From Limisphaerales bacterium (GTDB taxonomy: Bacteria > Verrucomicrobiota > Verrucomicrobiia > Limisphaerales > SXTU01): a DNA stretch of 52,644 bases. Each line of letters opens with the position of its first letter. Position 1 is the stretch's first letter. The position numbers and the translations under genes were made by a program. The notes under the pieces were generated by a model. It saw only the letters and a list, made by a program, of their open reading frames with translations, ran no database searches and was not told the origin of the DNA. The DNA is taken from positions 1 to 52,644 of the forward strand of contig WRPG01000036.1 of NCBI GenBank assembly GCA_009773355.1, given 5' to 3'. This document shows positions 14,241 to 23,103 of this stretch, in pieces.

Positions 14241-15884
14241 ATGGACGAGACCATTTCAGACTCCGCGCCCGCGCCACGCCGCCCGGCCAAAGACTTGCCC
14301 GGCGCGAATGACGAGACGCTGGCGAGCGGCCAGATGCCGCGCGGATCGGTCACGCCCACGGCGGGTTCGGCGATTGCCTTCAAGGGCAAGGAGCGCGACC
14401 TCTCGGGCGCGCAGCTCGGCGAATACCAGCTTGTCCGCAAAATCGCCGTCGGCGGCATGGGCGAGGTGTATGAGGGCGTGCAGCTCAAGCTCGACCGGCG
14501 CGTCGCGGTGAAGCTGCTCTCCGAGGAGCTGTCGCGCGAGCAGGAGTTCCTCACCCGGTTCGAGCGCGAGGCGAAGTCCGCCGCCGCGCTCAACCACCCG
14601 AACGTCGTGCAGGTCTATGACTACGGCTGCGCGGAGGGGCAGTATTACTTCGTGATGGAGCTGGTGGATGGGACCGACCTCTCGGTCTTCGTCAAGGAGC
14701 ACGGCAAGCTGCCCGTCGCCGAGGCGCTGGCGTATTTCGAGCAGGCCGTCAACGCGCTCAAGTTCGCCGCGCGCAACGCCATCATCCACCGCGACATCAA
14801 GCCCGCGAACCTGATGCTCACGCGCGAGGGCGTCGTGAAGGTTTCCGACCTCGGCCTCGCCAAGAAGCTCACCGACGACTCTGACGTGACGATGACTGGT
14901 GTGGGCATGGGTTCGCCGCACTTCCTCGCGCCCGAGCAGGCGGACGACGCCGCGCATGTGGACCATCGCGCGGACATTTACGCGCTGGGCGTGACGCTGC
15001 TTTACCTGCTCACGGGCAAGCGGCCCTTCGAGGGCGCGTCGAACTTCTCCGTCGTCCTCGCGCACGCGAACAAGCCGCTGCCCACGGGCTTCGAGCTGGG
15101 CACGCCGCTGCCGGAGGAGATTGAGCGCTTCATCAAGCGCATGACCGCGAAGCTCCCGGCGGCGCGCTATCAGGACTACGACGAGTTGCTCGCCGACCTC
15201 CAGCGCGTGAAGGCCGGCCACCGCCCGACCGTGAACTGGGGTGCAATCCTGCGCGACCCGAAGAACCTCCAACGGCTCGCCATCGCCGCCGTGGTCATCC
15301 TCATCACCGCGCTCGCCGTGCCGATGATGCTGCCGGACAAGCAGCCCCCCGCCGGTCCGGCCGGCCAAGCTGCCGCGCCCGGCGGGTTCCAGCCGCCCGA
15401 CCATCCGGATGACCGGGACACTCGGCCACGCTTCGGCGGCGACGACGGCAAGAAGGGCAAAGGCCCCGGCAGCGGCCTCCGCCTGCCGTTCCCGCCGCCG
15501 CCGGCGAAGAACCGCGCCCCGCTCAAGGACGCCGCGCCCGCCGAGATGATGGCCGAGGCCGACCGCTTCGCCGCCGAGAACAAGGACGAGCTGACCGGCA
15601 TCGTGGACCGCTACTGGCAGGTGGCCGAAAAGGCGCGCGGCACGCCGCTGAGTCAGGAGGCGCAGCGCAAGACCGACAACGCGCTCCTGACCCACCAGGT
15701 CAAAAGCCACCAGCTCATCGAGGAATTGCAGGTGAAGATGGACGCCTTCGTGAGACAGGGCAAGGCGCAGGAGGCCTTTGATGTGTGGCTGGCCTTCCCT
15801 TCGGACTGGCGCACCCGCGAGACGGACGAGGAGATTCTTGAAATCCTGGGCCGCAGCCTGCCGCGCGGCTTTCAGCCGAAGTGA
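14241..15884 (+). CDS. Hanks-type Ser/Thr protein kinase, membrane anchored
   Basis: 547 residues from ATG 14241. A disordered N-terminal tail precedes the kinase domain (about 61-325): IAVGGMGEVY glycine loop, AVKLL catalytic Lys (about 91), HRDIKPANLML catalytic loop (about 183-193), and SDLG in place of DFG (Asp about 203). The APE region reads GSPHFLAPEQADD. One transmembrane helix (about 349-370) follows, then a Pro/Gly-rich extracytoplasmic stretch and a helical C-terminal domain (about 425-540) with no recognised family, likely the sensor. It is four bases after the metallo-hydrolase gene and near the FHA gene that could read its phosphorylation. Confidence 0.92.
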   Translation: MDETISDSAPAPRRPAKDLPGANDETLASGQMPRGSVTPTAGSAIAFKGKERDLSGAQLGEYQLVRKIAVGGMGEVYEGVQLKLDRRVAVKLLSEELSREQEFLTRFEREAKSAAALNHPNVVQVYDYGCAEGQYYFVMELVDGTDLSVFVKEHGKLPVAEALAYFEQAVNALKFAARNAIIHRDIKPANLMLTREGVVKVSDLGLAKKLTDDSDVTMTGVGMGSPHFLAPEQADDAAHVDHRADIYALGVTLLYLLTGKRPFEGASNFSVVLAHANKPLPTGFELGTPLPEEIERFIKRMTAKLPAARYQDYDELLADLQRVKAGHRPTVNWGAILRDPKNLQRLAIAAVVILITALAVPMMLPDKQPPAGPAGQAAAPGGFQPPDHPDDRDTRPRFGGDDGKKGKGPGSGLRLPFPPPPAKNRAPLKDAAPAEMMAEADRFAAENKDELTGIVDRYWQVAEKARGTPLSQEAQRKTDNALLTHQVKSHQLIEELQVKMDAFVRQGKAQEAFDVWLAFPSDWRTRETDEEILEILGRSLPRGFQPK

Positions 15885-15886
15885 CC

Positions 15887-17212
15887 ATGAAGACCATCCG
15901 CCGCGCAGTCACTGGCATTTCCCCGGGGCGCTTCATGGTTGGGTGCTTCCTGCTCCTCGTGACGCTGCCGCCCATGCACGCCGCCGAGGCGGACTGGCCG
16001 CGCTTCCGCGGGCCGAACGGCGCGGGCATCGCCGCCGGCGCGCAGCCGCCGACCACTTGGAGCGACATGCAGAACGTGAAGTGGAAGACCGAGCTGCCCG
16101 GCCCCGGCACATCCAGTCCCATCCTCGTCGGCGACCGTGTGTTCGTGACCTGCTGGACGGGCTACGGCGCGACGAAGGGCAAAAGCGCGCTCACCCGCGA
16201 GTTGGTCTGCGTGGACCGTGCCAGCGGCAAGGTGAAGTGGGCCAAGTCCGTCACGGGCGAAGCGCCCGTTGACCAATACGAGGGTTATCTGCCCGAGCAC
16301 GGCTACGCGAGCCACACGCCCACGAGCGATGGCAACGCGGTCTTCGTCTATTTCGGGCGCGGCGGCGCGGCGGCGTTCGACCTCGACGGCCAGCAGCTCT
16401 GGCACGTCAAGCTAGGCAACAGCGCGAACCAGAAGAACTGGGGTTCCGCCGCCAGCCCCGTGCTCTACAAGGACACCGTCATCATCACCGCGTCGGAAGA
16501 AGCGCACGCCATCGTCGCGCTCGACAAGCGAACCGGCAAGGAAGTCTGGCGCGCCCCCGGCTCCGCACTCGAATACGTCTTTGGCACGCCCGTGCTCGCG
16601 GGCGCGTCCGCGCAGCCGGAGCTCATCTTCTCGCTGCCGGAAGAGCTGTGGGCGCTCAACCCCGACACCGGCAAGCTCCGCTGGTTCGCCACCTCCAACC
16701 TGCCCGGCAACATCGCGCCCAGCGTCGTCGCGGGCGACGGCGTCGTCTTCGCATTCGGCGGTTTCCCGCAGCTCGGCGCGGTCGCGGTGAGGACCGGCGG
16801 CAAGGGCGACGTGACCGGCACGCACCAGCTCTGGCGCACGCGCGACAGCACCTACGTGCCCACGCCCGTCCTGCATGAGGGCCGGCTTTATGTCGTCACT
16901 GATCAGGGCTTCGCGCTCTGCCTCGACGCGAAGTCCGGCGAGCTGGTCTTCAAGGAGCGGCTCCCCGGCGCGAGCGCCACGGGCCGCGGCGGCAAGCCCT
17001 TTTACGCCTCAGCGGTGCTGGCGAACGGCCACTTCTACGCCGTGAGCCGGCGCAACGGCACGTTCGTCATCGAGGCCAAGCCGCAGTTCAAGCTTGTCGC
17101 GCACAACTCGCTGGCCTCGGACACGACGCAGTTCAACGCCACGCCCGCCGTGAGCGGGAAGGAGCTGTTTCTGCGCTCGGACAAATTTCTCTACTGCCTT
17201 GCCACCCAGTAA
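15887..17212 (+). CDS. Periplasmic PQQ-like beta-propeller protein
   Basis: 441 residues from ATG 15887 (a GTG six bases earlier overlaps the kinase stop). A signal peptide ends near PPMHAAEADW. The mature protein begins WPRFRGPNGAGIA, the hallmark opening of Planctomycetes/Verrucomicrobia PQQ-like propellers, followed by repeated blades such as LVCVDRASGKVKWAKSV, IVALDKRTGKEVWRAPG and LCLDAKSGELVFKERL. The family resembles BamB and quinoprotein propellers, but no cofactor ligands can be assigned. It is two bases downstream of the kinase stop and 11 bp upstream of the EF-hand gene, so probably in one operon. Confidence 0.85.
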   Translation: MKTIRRAVTGISPGRFMVGCFLLLVTLPPMHAAEADWPRFRGPNGAGIAAGAQPPTTWSDMQNVKWKTELPGPGTSSPILVGDRVFVTCWTGYGATKGKSALTRELVCVDRASGKVKWAKSVTGEAPVDQYEGYLPEHGYASHTPTSDGNAVFVYFGRGGAAAFDLDGQQLWHVKLGNSANQKNWGSAASPVLYKDTVIITASEEAHAIVALDKRTGKEVWRAPGSALEYVFGTPVLAGASAQPELIFSLPEELWALNPDTGKLRWFATSNLPGNIAPSVVAGDGVVFAFGGFPQLGAVAVRTGGKGDVTGTHQLWRTRDSTYVPTPVLHEGRLYVVTDQGFALCLDAKSGELVFKERLPGASATGRGGKPFYASAVLANGHFYAVSRRNGTFVIEAKPQFKLVAHNSLASDTTQFNATPAVSGKELFLRSDKFLYCLATQ

Positions 17213-17223
17213 CCATCAGCGCC

Positions 17224-17940
17224 ATGAAAACCAAGCTCCCGCTCCTCACCACGCTCACTCTATTCGCCGCCGCCTTCGTGCTTACCGCTCAGGAGCCGCA
17301 ACGTCCGCCACAGGGCGGCTTCGGCCAGGGCGGGCCGGGACAGAAAGGCCAGAAGGGCGGTCCCGGCGGCGGCAACTTTGGTGGTGGTGGCGGCGAAGGC
17401 TTCCGCCCGCCGCAGCATCCGCTCGAAACAGCCCTCGATGCCAACGGCGACGGCGTGATTGACGCGAAGGAACTCGCCAATGCCGTCGCCGTGCTCAAGC
17501 GGCTCGACAAGAACGGCGATGGCCGGCTCACTGACGATGAGTTCCGTCCCATGCGGCCCGGCGGCGGCTTCGGCGGACCGGGAGGGCAAGGTGGCGGGCC
17601 GGGCGGCTTTGGTCAGGGCGGGCCGGGGCAGAAAGGGCCGGGGCAAAAGGGCGGCTTCGGCGGCGAACCCGGCGGCGGGGGCGGCCAGAAGGGCGAGGCC
17701 AACCCGTTCGCCAAGGGCGCCGACGACTTCGTCTCGCGGCTTTTCCAGAACGACAAGAACAATGACGGCAAAATCACGAAGAGCGAACTGCCGGAGGCGC
17801 TGCAAAGCATCTTCGAGCGCGCCGACACGAACCGCGATGGGGCGATTGACCGCAAGGAAGCCGAGGTGCTCGCCGAGCGCATGAAATCCCGCACCGGCGG
17901 CCAGGGCAACGACGGGAAACGTCCGCCGCTGGAGAAATAG
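17224..17940 (+). CDS. Secreted EF-hand protein with Gly-rich linkers
   Basis: 238 residues from ATG 17224 with signal peptide MKTKLPLLTTLTLFAAAFVL. Four EF-hand loops are visible in two pairs: DANGDGVIDAKE and DKNGDGRLTDDE, then DKNNDGKITKSE and DTNRDGAIDRKE, each with the usual Asp/Asn/Asp and closing Glu calcium ligands. The pairs are separated by a long Gly/Gln/Lys-rich region (GQGGPGQKGPGQKGGFG type). It most likely binds calcium outside the cytoplasm; the partner is unknown. It is the last gene of the plus-strand group, followed by a strong palindrome. Confidence 0.9.
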   Translation: MKTKLPLLTTLTLFAAAFVLTAQEPQRPPQGGFGQGGPGQKGQKGGPGGGNFGGGGGEGFRPPQHPLETALDANGDGVIDAKELANAVAVLKRLDKNGDGRLTDDEFRPMRPGGGFGGPGGQGGGPGGFGQGGPGQKGPGQKGGFGGEPGGGGGQKGEANPFAKGADDFVSRLFQNDKNNDGKITKSELPEALQSIFERADTNRDGAIDRKEAEVLAERMKSRTGGQGNDGKRPPLEK

Positions 17941-17946
17941 GCGGAC

Positions 17947-18013
17947 GGAGCGCAGGTGTCCAACCTGCGCGTTCCAACGCGACATCCTTGCGCAGGCTGG
18001 ACACCTGCGCTCC
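17947..18013. repeat. Inverted-repeat element between convergent genes
   Basis: Arms 17947-17970 (GGAGCGCAGGTGTCCAACCT...) and 17990-18013 are 24-nt reverse complements with one mismatch. Same family as 9605-9671. It fills nearly the whole gap between the ends of two convergent genes, so it could act as a bidirectional transcription stop, although there is no T-run. Confidence 0.9.
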
Positions 18014-18016
18014 AGT

Positions 18017-19600
18017 TCAGTTCCCCGCCGTCAGGTCGTAGCAGCGCACGCGGTCGCGGTGGCGGAGGAAGACTTTGCCGCCGGCGATGGTGGGCGAGGG
18101 AATCCAGAGCGCGCGGACGCTCGCCTTGCCAAGTTCCACGCGGTCCGTCGGCGTGGCCTTGAGCATGAGCAGGTTATTGCCGTTGTTCATCACCACGAAA
18201 ATTTTGCCGTCGGCGACGATGGGTGAGGTGATGGAGGAGGCGACCTTCTGGGTCCACGCGATTTTCCCCGACTCCAGGTTCACGCAGCGATGCTCGCCGT
18301 CCTCGAAGAGATACGCGTGGCCGGCGTGAATCACCGGGCTGGACTGCGAGCGCAGCGCGTCGGTCGGATGGTTCCAGAGCTTCTCCGCGCCGGTGGCCGA
18401 CAGACGGTAGGCTGCGAAGCCGACTTTTGCGTCGCGAGAGAGCACAACCGCACGGTCGCCGGCAAGCGCGGGCGTGGAATCGCCGCCGCCGGGCGTGGTC
18501 CAGAGCACCGCGCCGGTCTTGAGGTCCACGCCGGCGAGTTCATTGCGACCGTTGCAAACGAGGATGGTCTTCCCGTCCTTATGCCACGCGCTGGGCGAGG
18601 AGTAGTTCCCGCCTACCTTTGGTTGCTCCCAAAGCTGCCTGCCCGTGACCGCGTCGTAGGCGGCGAGCTTGCCGGCGAGGATGACGACCGCGCCGTCCAC
18701 GGCGAGCGGCGAGGAACCCGGTGCCTTCGTCGGCAGCGGTTGTGACCAGAGCAACTTTCCGCTCGTCGCGTCCACGGCGTTGAGGTGCGTGCTGCCCATC
18801 GCGAAGACGCGCCCACCCGCGACGCACGGCGTGCTGGAGCAGTTGCGGCCCCTCGGCTCGCCGGGAGTCTTCGTCATCCAGAGCGTCTTGCCGGACTTCA
18901 CGTCGAGGCAGACGACGGTGTCCTCGGCGACGCGTTTGCTCGGCGGCACGGCGGCCAGCACGGCGGCCTTTACGTGGTCGGCGAAGCCCTGCTCGTTGAC
19001 CCACTTTTCAAACTCGGCCTGCGACGCGAAGGGTTTCTCCACGCGCGTCTGCAACTTGTCGTAATCGCCCAGCGGGATGGCGAGCTGGCCCTTGCGAAAA
19101 CGTCCGCTGACGAACCCGCTGAAAAGCTGGCGCTGCTTCTTGTCGAGGTTCTCCTCGATGAACTTCTGCGCGAACTCGTCGAGCTTCGCGCCGCGCAGCG
19201 TGGGCGGAAGCGATTCACGCATGGCCTCAATCTTCGCGACGAGTTCCTTGCCGAGGCTGGCGGGGTTTTGATGACTGAGCTGCGTGCGGAGGATGAGGTC
19301 GGTGATGGTGCGCGTCTCGCTTGGCTCGTCGCGATGCCACACGACCGACAGATAAGCGCGTCCGCCCGCGACCACCACGCTGCCGTGACCGCCGTCGTCG
19401 TCGCTGGGAATCGGCTCGCTCTCCCAAAGCTTGGGCGGGCCGTCGGTGGACCAGATGCTCGTAAGCGCGGGCCCGCCGGCGAGCGCGCCGTTGCGGTCCG
19501 GGCCGCGCCACTGCGGCCAGTCGGCGGAGGGGGCTGCCAGCAACGGCGCGGCGAAACTCAGTGAAACAGCGAGGGTGGCGAGTGCGGTCTTGGTCGGCAT
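18017..19600 (-). CDS. Periplasmic PQQ-like beta-propeller protein
   Basis: 527 residues from ATG 19600. The signal peptide is MPTKTALATLAVSLSFAAPL and the mature protein starts DWPQWRGPDRNGALAGG, as in the propeller at 15887. An inserted helical segment (about 80-215) separates the first strands from regular blades such as VVCLDVKSGKTLWMTKT, LNAVDATSGKLLWSQPL and LAGVDLKTGAVLWTTPG. Length is above the usual 430-450 because of that insert. No heme site and no clear PQQ ligand. It is divergent from the multiheme cytochrome gene with 142 bp between starts, which must hold both promoters. Function unknown; extracytoplasmic. Confidence 0.85.
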   Translation of the reverse strand: MPTKTALATLAVSLSFAAPLLAAPSADWPQWRGPDRNGALAGGPALTSIWSTDGPPKLWESEPIPSDDDGGHGSVVVAGGRAYLSVVWHRDEPSETRTITDLILRTQLSHQNPASLGKELVAKIEAMRESLPPTLRGAKLDEFAQKFIEENLDKKQRQLFSGFVSGRFRKGQLAIPLGDYDKLQTRVEKPFASQAEFEKWVNEQGFADHVKAAVLAAVPPSKRVAEDTVVCLDVKSGKTLWMTKTPGEPRGRNCSSTPCVAGGRVFAMGSTHLNAVDATSGKLLWSQPLPTKAPGSSPLAVDGAVVILAGKLAAYDAVTGRQLWEQPKVGGNYSSPSAWHKDGKTILVCNGRNELAGVDLKTGAVLWTTPGGGDSTPALAGDRAVVLSRDAKVGFAAYRLSATGAEKLWNHPTDALRSQSSPVIHAGHAYLFEDGEHRCVNLESGKIAWTQKVASSITSPIVADGKIFVVMNNGNNLLMLKATPTDRVELGKASVRALWIPSPTIAGGKVFLRHRDRVRCYDLTAGN

Positions 19601-19742
19601 GTCGGAGGGCCAGACGCACCAGCACCGGGGATGGCTTCAACCCGCTTTGCCCAAGTTGCTGGTCGGCTTGCACACCATAAGATGCGCAGCTCTTGGCAAG
19701 CGGTGGTTAGCCCGCCGGCGCCGCGGTCGCCACTCTGGCGGC

Positions 19743-20573
19743 GTGAAAGCTGAGAACCAACCGGACGAAGCAGGTCAACCCGCCGCGCAGCCGGGCCGCC
19801 CGTGGGTAGCCTCGATCGTGCGGTGGGGTGCCTTGGCGGTCGGTTTGGCGGCGGCGGTGACGATGGTGTCCTGCGCCACGGTCACGCGGACCGTCGTGGT
19901 GCCCCCGACCATTCCCGGGGCGGAGTTCGTCGGTAACCAGAACTGCTCGCAGTGCCACGCGGAAATCGTCCGCGATTTCAAAACCTCCAGCCATGCGCGC
20001 CTCATGGCGAAGGGGACCAACGCCATGCAGCTTGGATGCGAGGGCTGCCACGGTCCCGGCAGCTTGCACGCGCAGGCCGGCGGCGGGCGCAACAACATCC
20101 TCAACCCGCGCCGCGACTCGCAGGCATGCTTCGTGTGCCATCTCGACAAGCAGGGCGAGTTCAATCTGCCGCACCACCATCCCGTGCCCGAGGGCAAGAT
20201 GAGTTGCGCGGACTGCCATCACCCGCACAAGGGTTCGGCCATCGCGGGCGGCGGCACGCAACTGGCCACGGAGAAGGAGACCTGCGGCAAGTGCCACACG
20301 GCGCAGATGGGGCCGTTCGTCTTCGAGCATGAGGCCATTCGCGAGGGCTGCACCACCTGCCACAAGCCGCATGGCTCGGTGAACCGCCGGATGCTCACCG
20401 AACGCAACTCGACGCTCTGCCTCAAGTGCCACTTCCAGCAGCAGACCGCTCCAGGCGTGTTGGTCATCGGCGGCCGCAACCATGTTGGCTCCATGGCCCG
20501 GGGAAGCTGCTTCAGCGGCGGCTGCCACGAGGAGGTGCATGGTTCCAACATCGGTTCCTCACTGCGGTTCTGA
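19743..20573 (+). CDS. MtrA/DmsE/PioA-like multiheme cytochrome c
   Basis: 276 residues from GTG 19743, chosen because the upstream frame runs into the opposite gene. A hydrophobic segment (about 27-45) ends near VSCATV, a weak lipobox, so the protein is membrane- or lipid-anchored. Seven CxxCH sites follow (CSQCH, CEGCH, CFVCH, CADCH, CGKCH, CTTCH, CLKCH), and an eighth Cys pair near the C-terminus is spaced CFSGGCH. It resembles the periplasmic cytochromes that plug MtrB-type barrels, although it has fewer hemes than the usual ten. It is 12 bp upstream of the barrel gene. Probable role: electron transfer across the outer membrane as part of a porin-cytochrome complex. Confidence 0.87.
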   Translation: MKAENQPDEAGQPAAQPGRPWVASIVRWGALAVGLAAAVTMVSCATVTRTVVVPPTIPGAEFVGNQNCSQCHAEIVRDFKTSSHARLMAKGTNAMQLGCEGCHGPGSLHAQAGGGRNNILNPRRDSQACFVCHLDKQGEFNLPHHHPVPEGKMSCADCHHPHKGSAIAGGGTQLATEKETCGKCHTAQMGPFVFEHEAIREGCTTCHKPHGSVNRRMLTERNSTLCLKCHFQQQTAPGVLVIGGRNHVGSMARGSCFSGGCHEEVHGSNIGSSLRF

Positions 20574-20574
20574 A

Positions 20575-20580
20575 AGGAGC
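20575..20580 (+). promoter_or_regulatory. Ribosome binding site for the MtrB-like gene
   Basis: AAGGAG, five bases before ATG 20586. It fixes the start upstream of the palindromic element at 20627-20727, showing that the element is translated as part of the N-terminus. Confidence 0.75.
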
Positions 20581-20585
20581 GCGCC

Positions 20586-22745
20586 ATGAAGACATTTCAA
20601 CCACCCCTGGCCGGGACAACGCGGGAGGAGCGCGGCCTTCAGGCCGCAGCGCGTGGAGATTCAATCGGGTGCCGCGAAACGCCCCGCAATCATGCCGGAC
20701 GTTTCTGCGGCCTGAAGGCCGCGCTCCTGCTCGCGCTCGCGCTGTCGCTGCTTCCGCACGCGTCGGCGCAGACGGTCGCGACCAACAAGGTGGCCGAGCC
20801 GAAGAAAGCTGCCGAGGCCGACCCCAACGAGGAGCCGGTCAACTGGATTACCGTCGGTGTCGGCGGCGTGTCCACGAGCGGCAACCGCGCACAATTTCAG
20901 GAGCGTTGGGGCCGGAAGCAGGGTGTGCTCGGTGGGTTGCAGGACTTCCACTACGAGTTGATGTTCGGGCAAAAGGGAATGTTGGAGCTGGATGGCCAGG
21001 CCATGTATGGCGGGGAGGATTACTCGGTGAAACTCCAGGTGGTGGACCCCGACCGGGGCTTTTTCCGGGCCGGGTTTCGCCAGTTCAAGACCTGGTATGA
21101 CGGCAGCGCCGGATATGTCCCGGCCACCGGCGGATTCATCTCGCTGGGCAGCGACGAGTTGAGCCTCCGGCGCGGTGAAATCTGGGTCGAGGGCGGGCTG
21201 ACCCCGCCGGACGGCCCGATGTTGACGCTGAAGCTGTCCCGCGAATATCGCAAAGGCACGAAGGACTCGATCATCTGGGGTGATTCGACCCAGGGCGGCG
21301 TGACGCGCGGGATGGTGCCCAGCTTCCGGGAGATCAATGAGATCAGGAACCGCGTGCTGGCGGACTTGCGGCACACCGTTGGCCGGTCGGACTTTGGCAT
21401 CGGCTTCCGGCTCGACATGGCGGACACCGACAACAAATTCAAGGAGCGGCGGACCCCCGAAGCCGCGGGTGTGGGCAACCGGTTCGTCACCCAGCGCGAC
21501 GTGTTCGAGTCGGACATGTTCAATGTCCGCGCGTTCACGGAGACGCGGTTCAATGACCGGACCCTGTTGACCAGCGGCTACTCCTACACGCGGCTGGACA
21601 CGGACATCGGCGGGAGCCGGATTTATGGGGCGAGCTTCGATGCGCCCTACTCGCCGGCTTACGTGGACAGCGGCTACACCAGCCTCTCCGGCGGCTCGAT
21701 TGTGGATCAGTATGTGATGAACCTGTCGCTGCGCTGGGAGCCGTTTGCGGATTTCGTGGTCGTTCCGTCCCTGCGCGCGGAGAAGATTGATACCGGCGAC
21801 AGTTCGCAATACTCCGTCGCGAACGTGCCCACGGGCATCACCTCGGTGCAGAGCGGCTTCCTGACCGTTTCCGAGGCGCTGGAGGCGCGGTTCACCGGCT
21901 TCACCAACTGGGTGCTCTACGCCCGGGGTGAATGGTCGGAAGGGGACGGTTACCTGCGCGAGCAGAGCACGCCGGTCATTCTGAGAAACACGGACTCCGA
22001 GCGCTTCACGCAGAAATACACCGTCGGGGCCAACTGGTATCCGCTGCGGCGGCTGCACTTCTCGGGGCAGTATTACCACAAGACGGTGGACAACGATTAC
22101 ACGCACCTGACGGACTCGACGGCCAACACACTTGTGGCCGGCAACCGCTACCCGGCCTTCCTCCGCGAGCACAGCTTCCAGACCGATGACCTGAATCTGC
22201 GGGCCACCTGGCGTCCGCTGCCGAACGTCACGTCGGTGACGCGCTACGACTATCAGGTCTCCACCATCAACACGCGCGGCGACAACCTGGGCAATGTTGA
22301 AAGCGGGAAGACCACCGCGCACATCGTCAGCCAGAATCTCACCTGGGCTCCGTGGTCACGGCTCCTGATGCAAGGCAGCTTCAGCTACGCGCTGGACAGC
22401 ACGACCACGCCCGCCAGCTCGATCACAGGGACTGTCACCGACGCGCGCAACGACTACTGGCAGGCGACCGCAACGGTGACTTTCATCGTGGATGACAAGA
22501 CTGACCTGCTGGCGAACTACTTCTATTACCGCGCCAACAACTTCATCAACAATTCCAGCGTCAGCATGCCCTACGGCACCAGCGCCAACGATCACACGGT
22601 CAGCATCGGACTCACCCGCAACTTCAGCAAAACCGTCCGTGGCTCGCTGAACTACGGCTACTTCCGCCACCGCGATGAAACCTCCGGCGGATTCGACAAC
22701 TACGACGCGCATCTCGTCTTCTCCACCATCACCTACCGCTTCTGA
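20586..22745 (+). CDS. MtrB/PioB-like outer-membrane beta-barrel
   Basis: 719 residues from ATG 20586. A normal signal core (LLLALALSLLPHASA, about residues 47-61) is preceded by about 40 residues, most encoded by a palindromic element. The mature protein begins WITVGVGGVSTSGNRAQF and then alternates amphipathic strands (RAGFRQFKTWYDGSAGYVPA, SGYSYTRLDTDIGGSRIYG, LNYGYFRHRDETSGGFDNYD), ending in TYRF with a terminal Phe as expected for BAM-inserted barrels. Length and pattern fit the decaheme-associated MtrB/PioB family. No N-terminal CxxC motif like that of MtrB lies in the mature part. Cytochrome genes flank it on both sides; it would form the sheath of an outer-membrane electron conduit. 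Confidence 0.87.
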   Translation: MKTFQPPLAGTTREERGLQAAARGDSIGCRETPRNHAGRFCGLKAALLLALALSLLPHASAQTVATNKVAEPKKAAEADPNEEPVNWITVGVGGVSTSGNRAQFQERWGRKQGVLGGLQDFHYELMFGQKGMLELDGQAMYGGEDYSVKLQVVDPDRGFFRAGFRQFKTWYDGSAGYVPATGGFISLGSDELSLRRGEIWVEGGLTPPDGPMLTLKLSREYRKGTKDSIIWGDSTQGGVTRGMVPSFREINEIRNRVLADLRHTVGRSDFGIGFRLDMADTDNKFKERRTPEAAGVGNRFVTQRDVFESDMFNVRAFTETRFNDRTLLTSGYSYTRLDTDIGGSRIYGASFDAPYSPAYVDSGYTSLSGGSIVDQYVMNLSLRWEPFADFVVVPSLRAEKIDTGDSSQYSVANVPTGITSVQSGFLTVSEALEARFTGFTNWVLYARGEWSEGDGYLREQSTPVILRNTDSERFTQKYTVGANWYPLRRLHFSGQYYHKTVDNDYTHLTDSTANTLVAGNRYPAFLREHSFQTDDLNLRATWRPLPNVTSVTRYDYQVSTINTRGDNLGNVESGKTTAHIVSQNLTWAPWSRLLMQGSFSYALDSTTTPASSITGTVTDARNDYWQATATVTFIVDDKTDLLANYFYYRANNFINNSSVSMPYGTSANDHTVSIGLTRNFSKTVRGSLNYGYFRHRDETSGGFDNYDAHLVFSTITYRF
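20627..20727. repeat. Inverted-repeat element in signal-peptide coding region
   Basis: Arms 20627-20649 (GGAGCGCGGCCTTCAGGCCG...) and 20705-20727 are exact 23-nt reverse complements, with a 55-nt spacer. The whole element is translated between the start codon and the hydrophobic signal core of the MtrB-like protein; its right arm encodes part of the core entry (CGLKAALLL). Confidence 0.92.
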
Positions 22746-22767
22746 CTCAGCTCAACCCACCCGTCCC

Positions 22768-23103
22768 ATGAAAACCAAAACCCTTCTCCTCGTAACCGCA
22801 GCCATGCTGCTGGTCGGAACATCCACCCTGCGCGCGGCCGATGTCGCGGAGAACTGGACCAAGCACTGTGGCTCCTGCCACGGCGCGGACGGCAAGGCCC
22901 GGACCAAGGCCGGGCGCATGGCCGGCGCGAAGGATCTCACCGACGCGGCCTACCAGAAGCAGTTCACCGACGAGCAAATCCTCCAACGCCTCATGGACGG
23001 CGTGACCGACAAGGGCAAGGAGAAAATGAAGCCCTTCAAAGCCGTGCTTTCCGACGATGAACTGAAGGCGCTTGTCGCGAAGGTGCGCACCTTCGCTAAG
23101 TGA
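22768..23103 (+). CDS. Small periplasmic monoheme cytochrome c
   Basis: 111 residues from ATG 22768. Signal peptide MKTKTLLLVTAAMLLVGTST with cleavage near LRAAD. One heme site CGSCHGADGKA (Cys about 34) and a distal Met candidate in KEKMKPFKAVLSDDELKALV. The fold is the class I cytochrome c type (cytochrome_CBB3 family). It lies 22 bp after the barrel gene. It probably shuttles electrons in the periplasm between the inner-membrane module and the MtrA-like cytochrome, though the direction of flow cannot be read from sequence. Confidence 0.9.
   Translation: MKTKTLLLVTAAMLLVGTSTLRAADVAENWTKHCGSCHGADGKARTKAGRMAGAKDLTDAAYQKQFTDEQILQRLMDGVTDKGKEKMKPFKAVLSDDELKALVAKVRTFAK

Noticed and set aside
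17947-18013. Treating the palindrome between convergent genes as a plain rho-independent terminator
   Set aside because: No T-run follows either arm, and the same sequence family occurs just before a start codon at 9605-9671, so it is better described as a dispersed element that may secondarily stop transcription.
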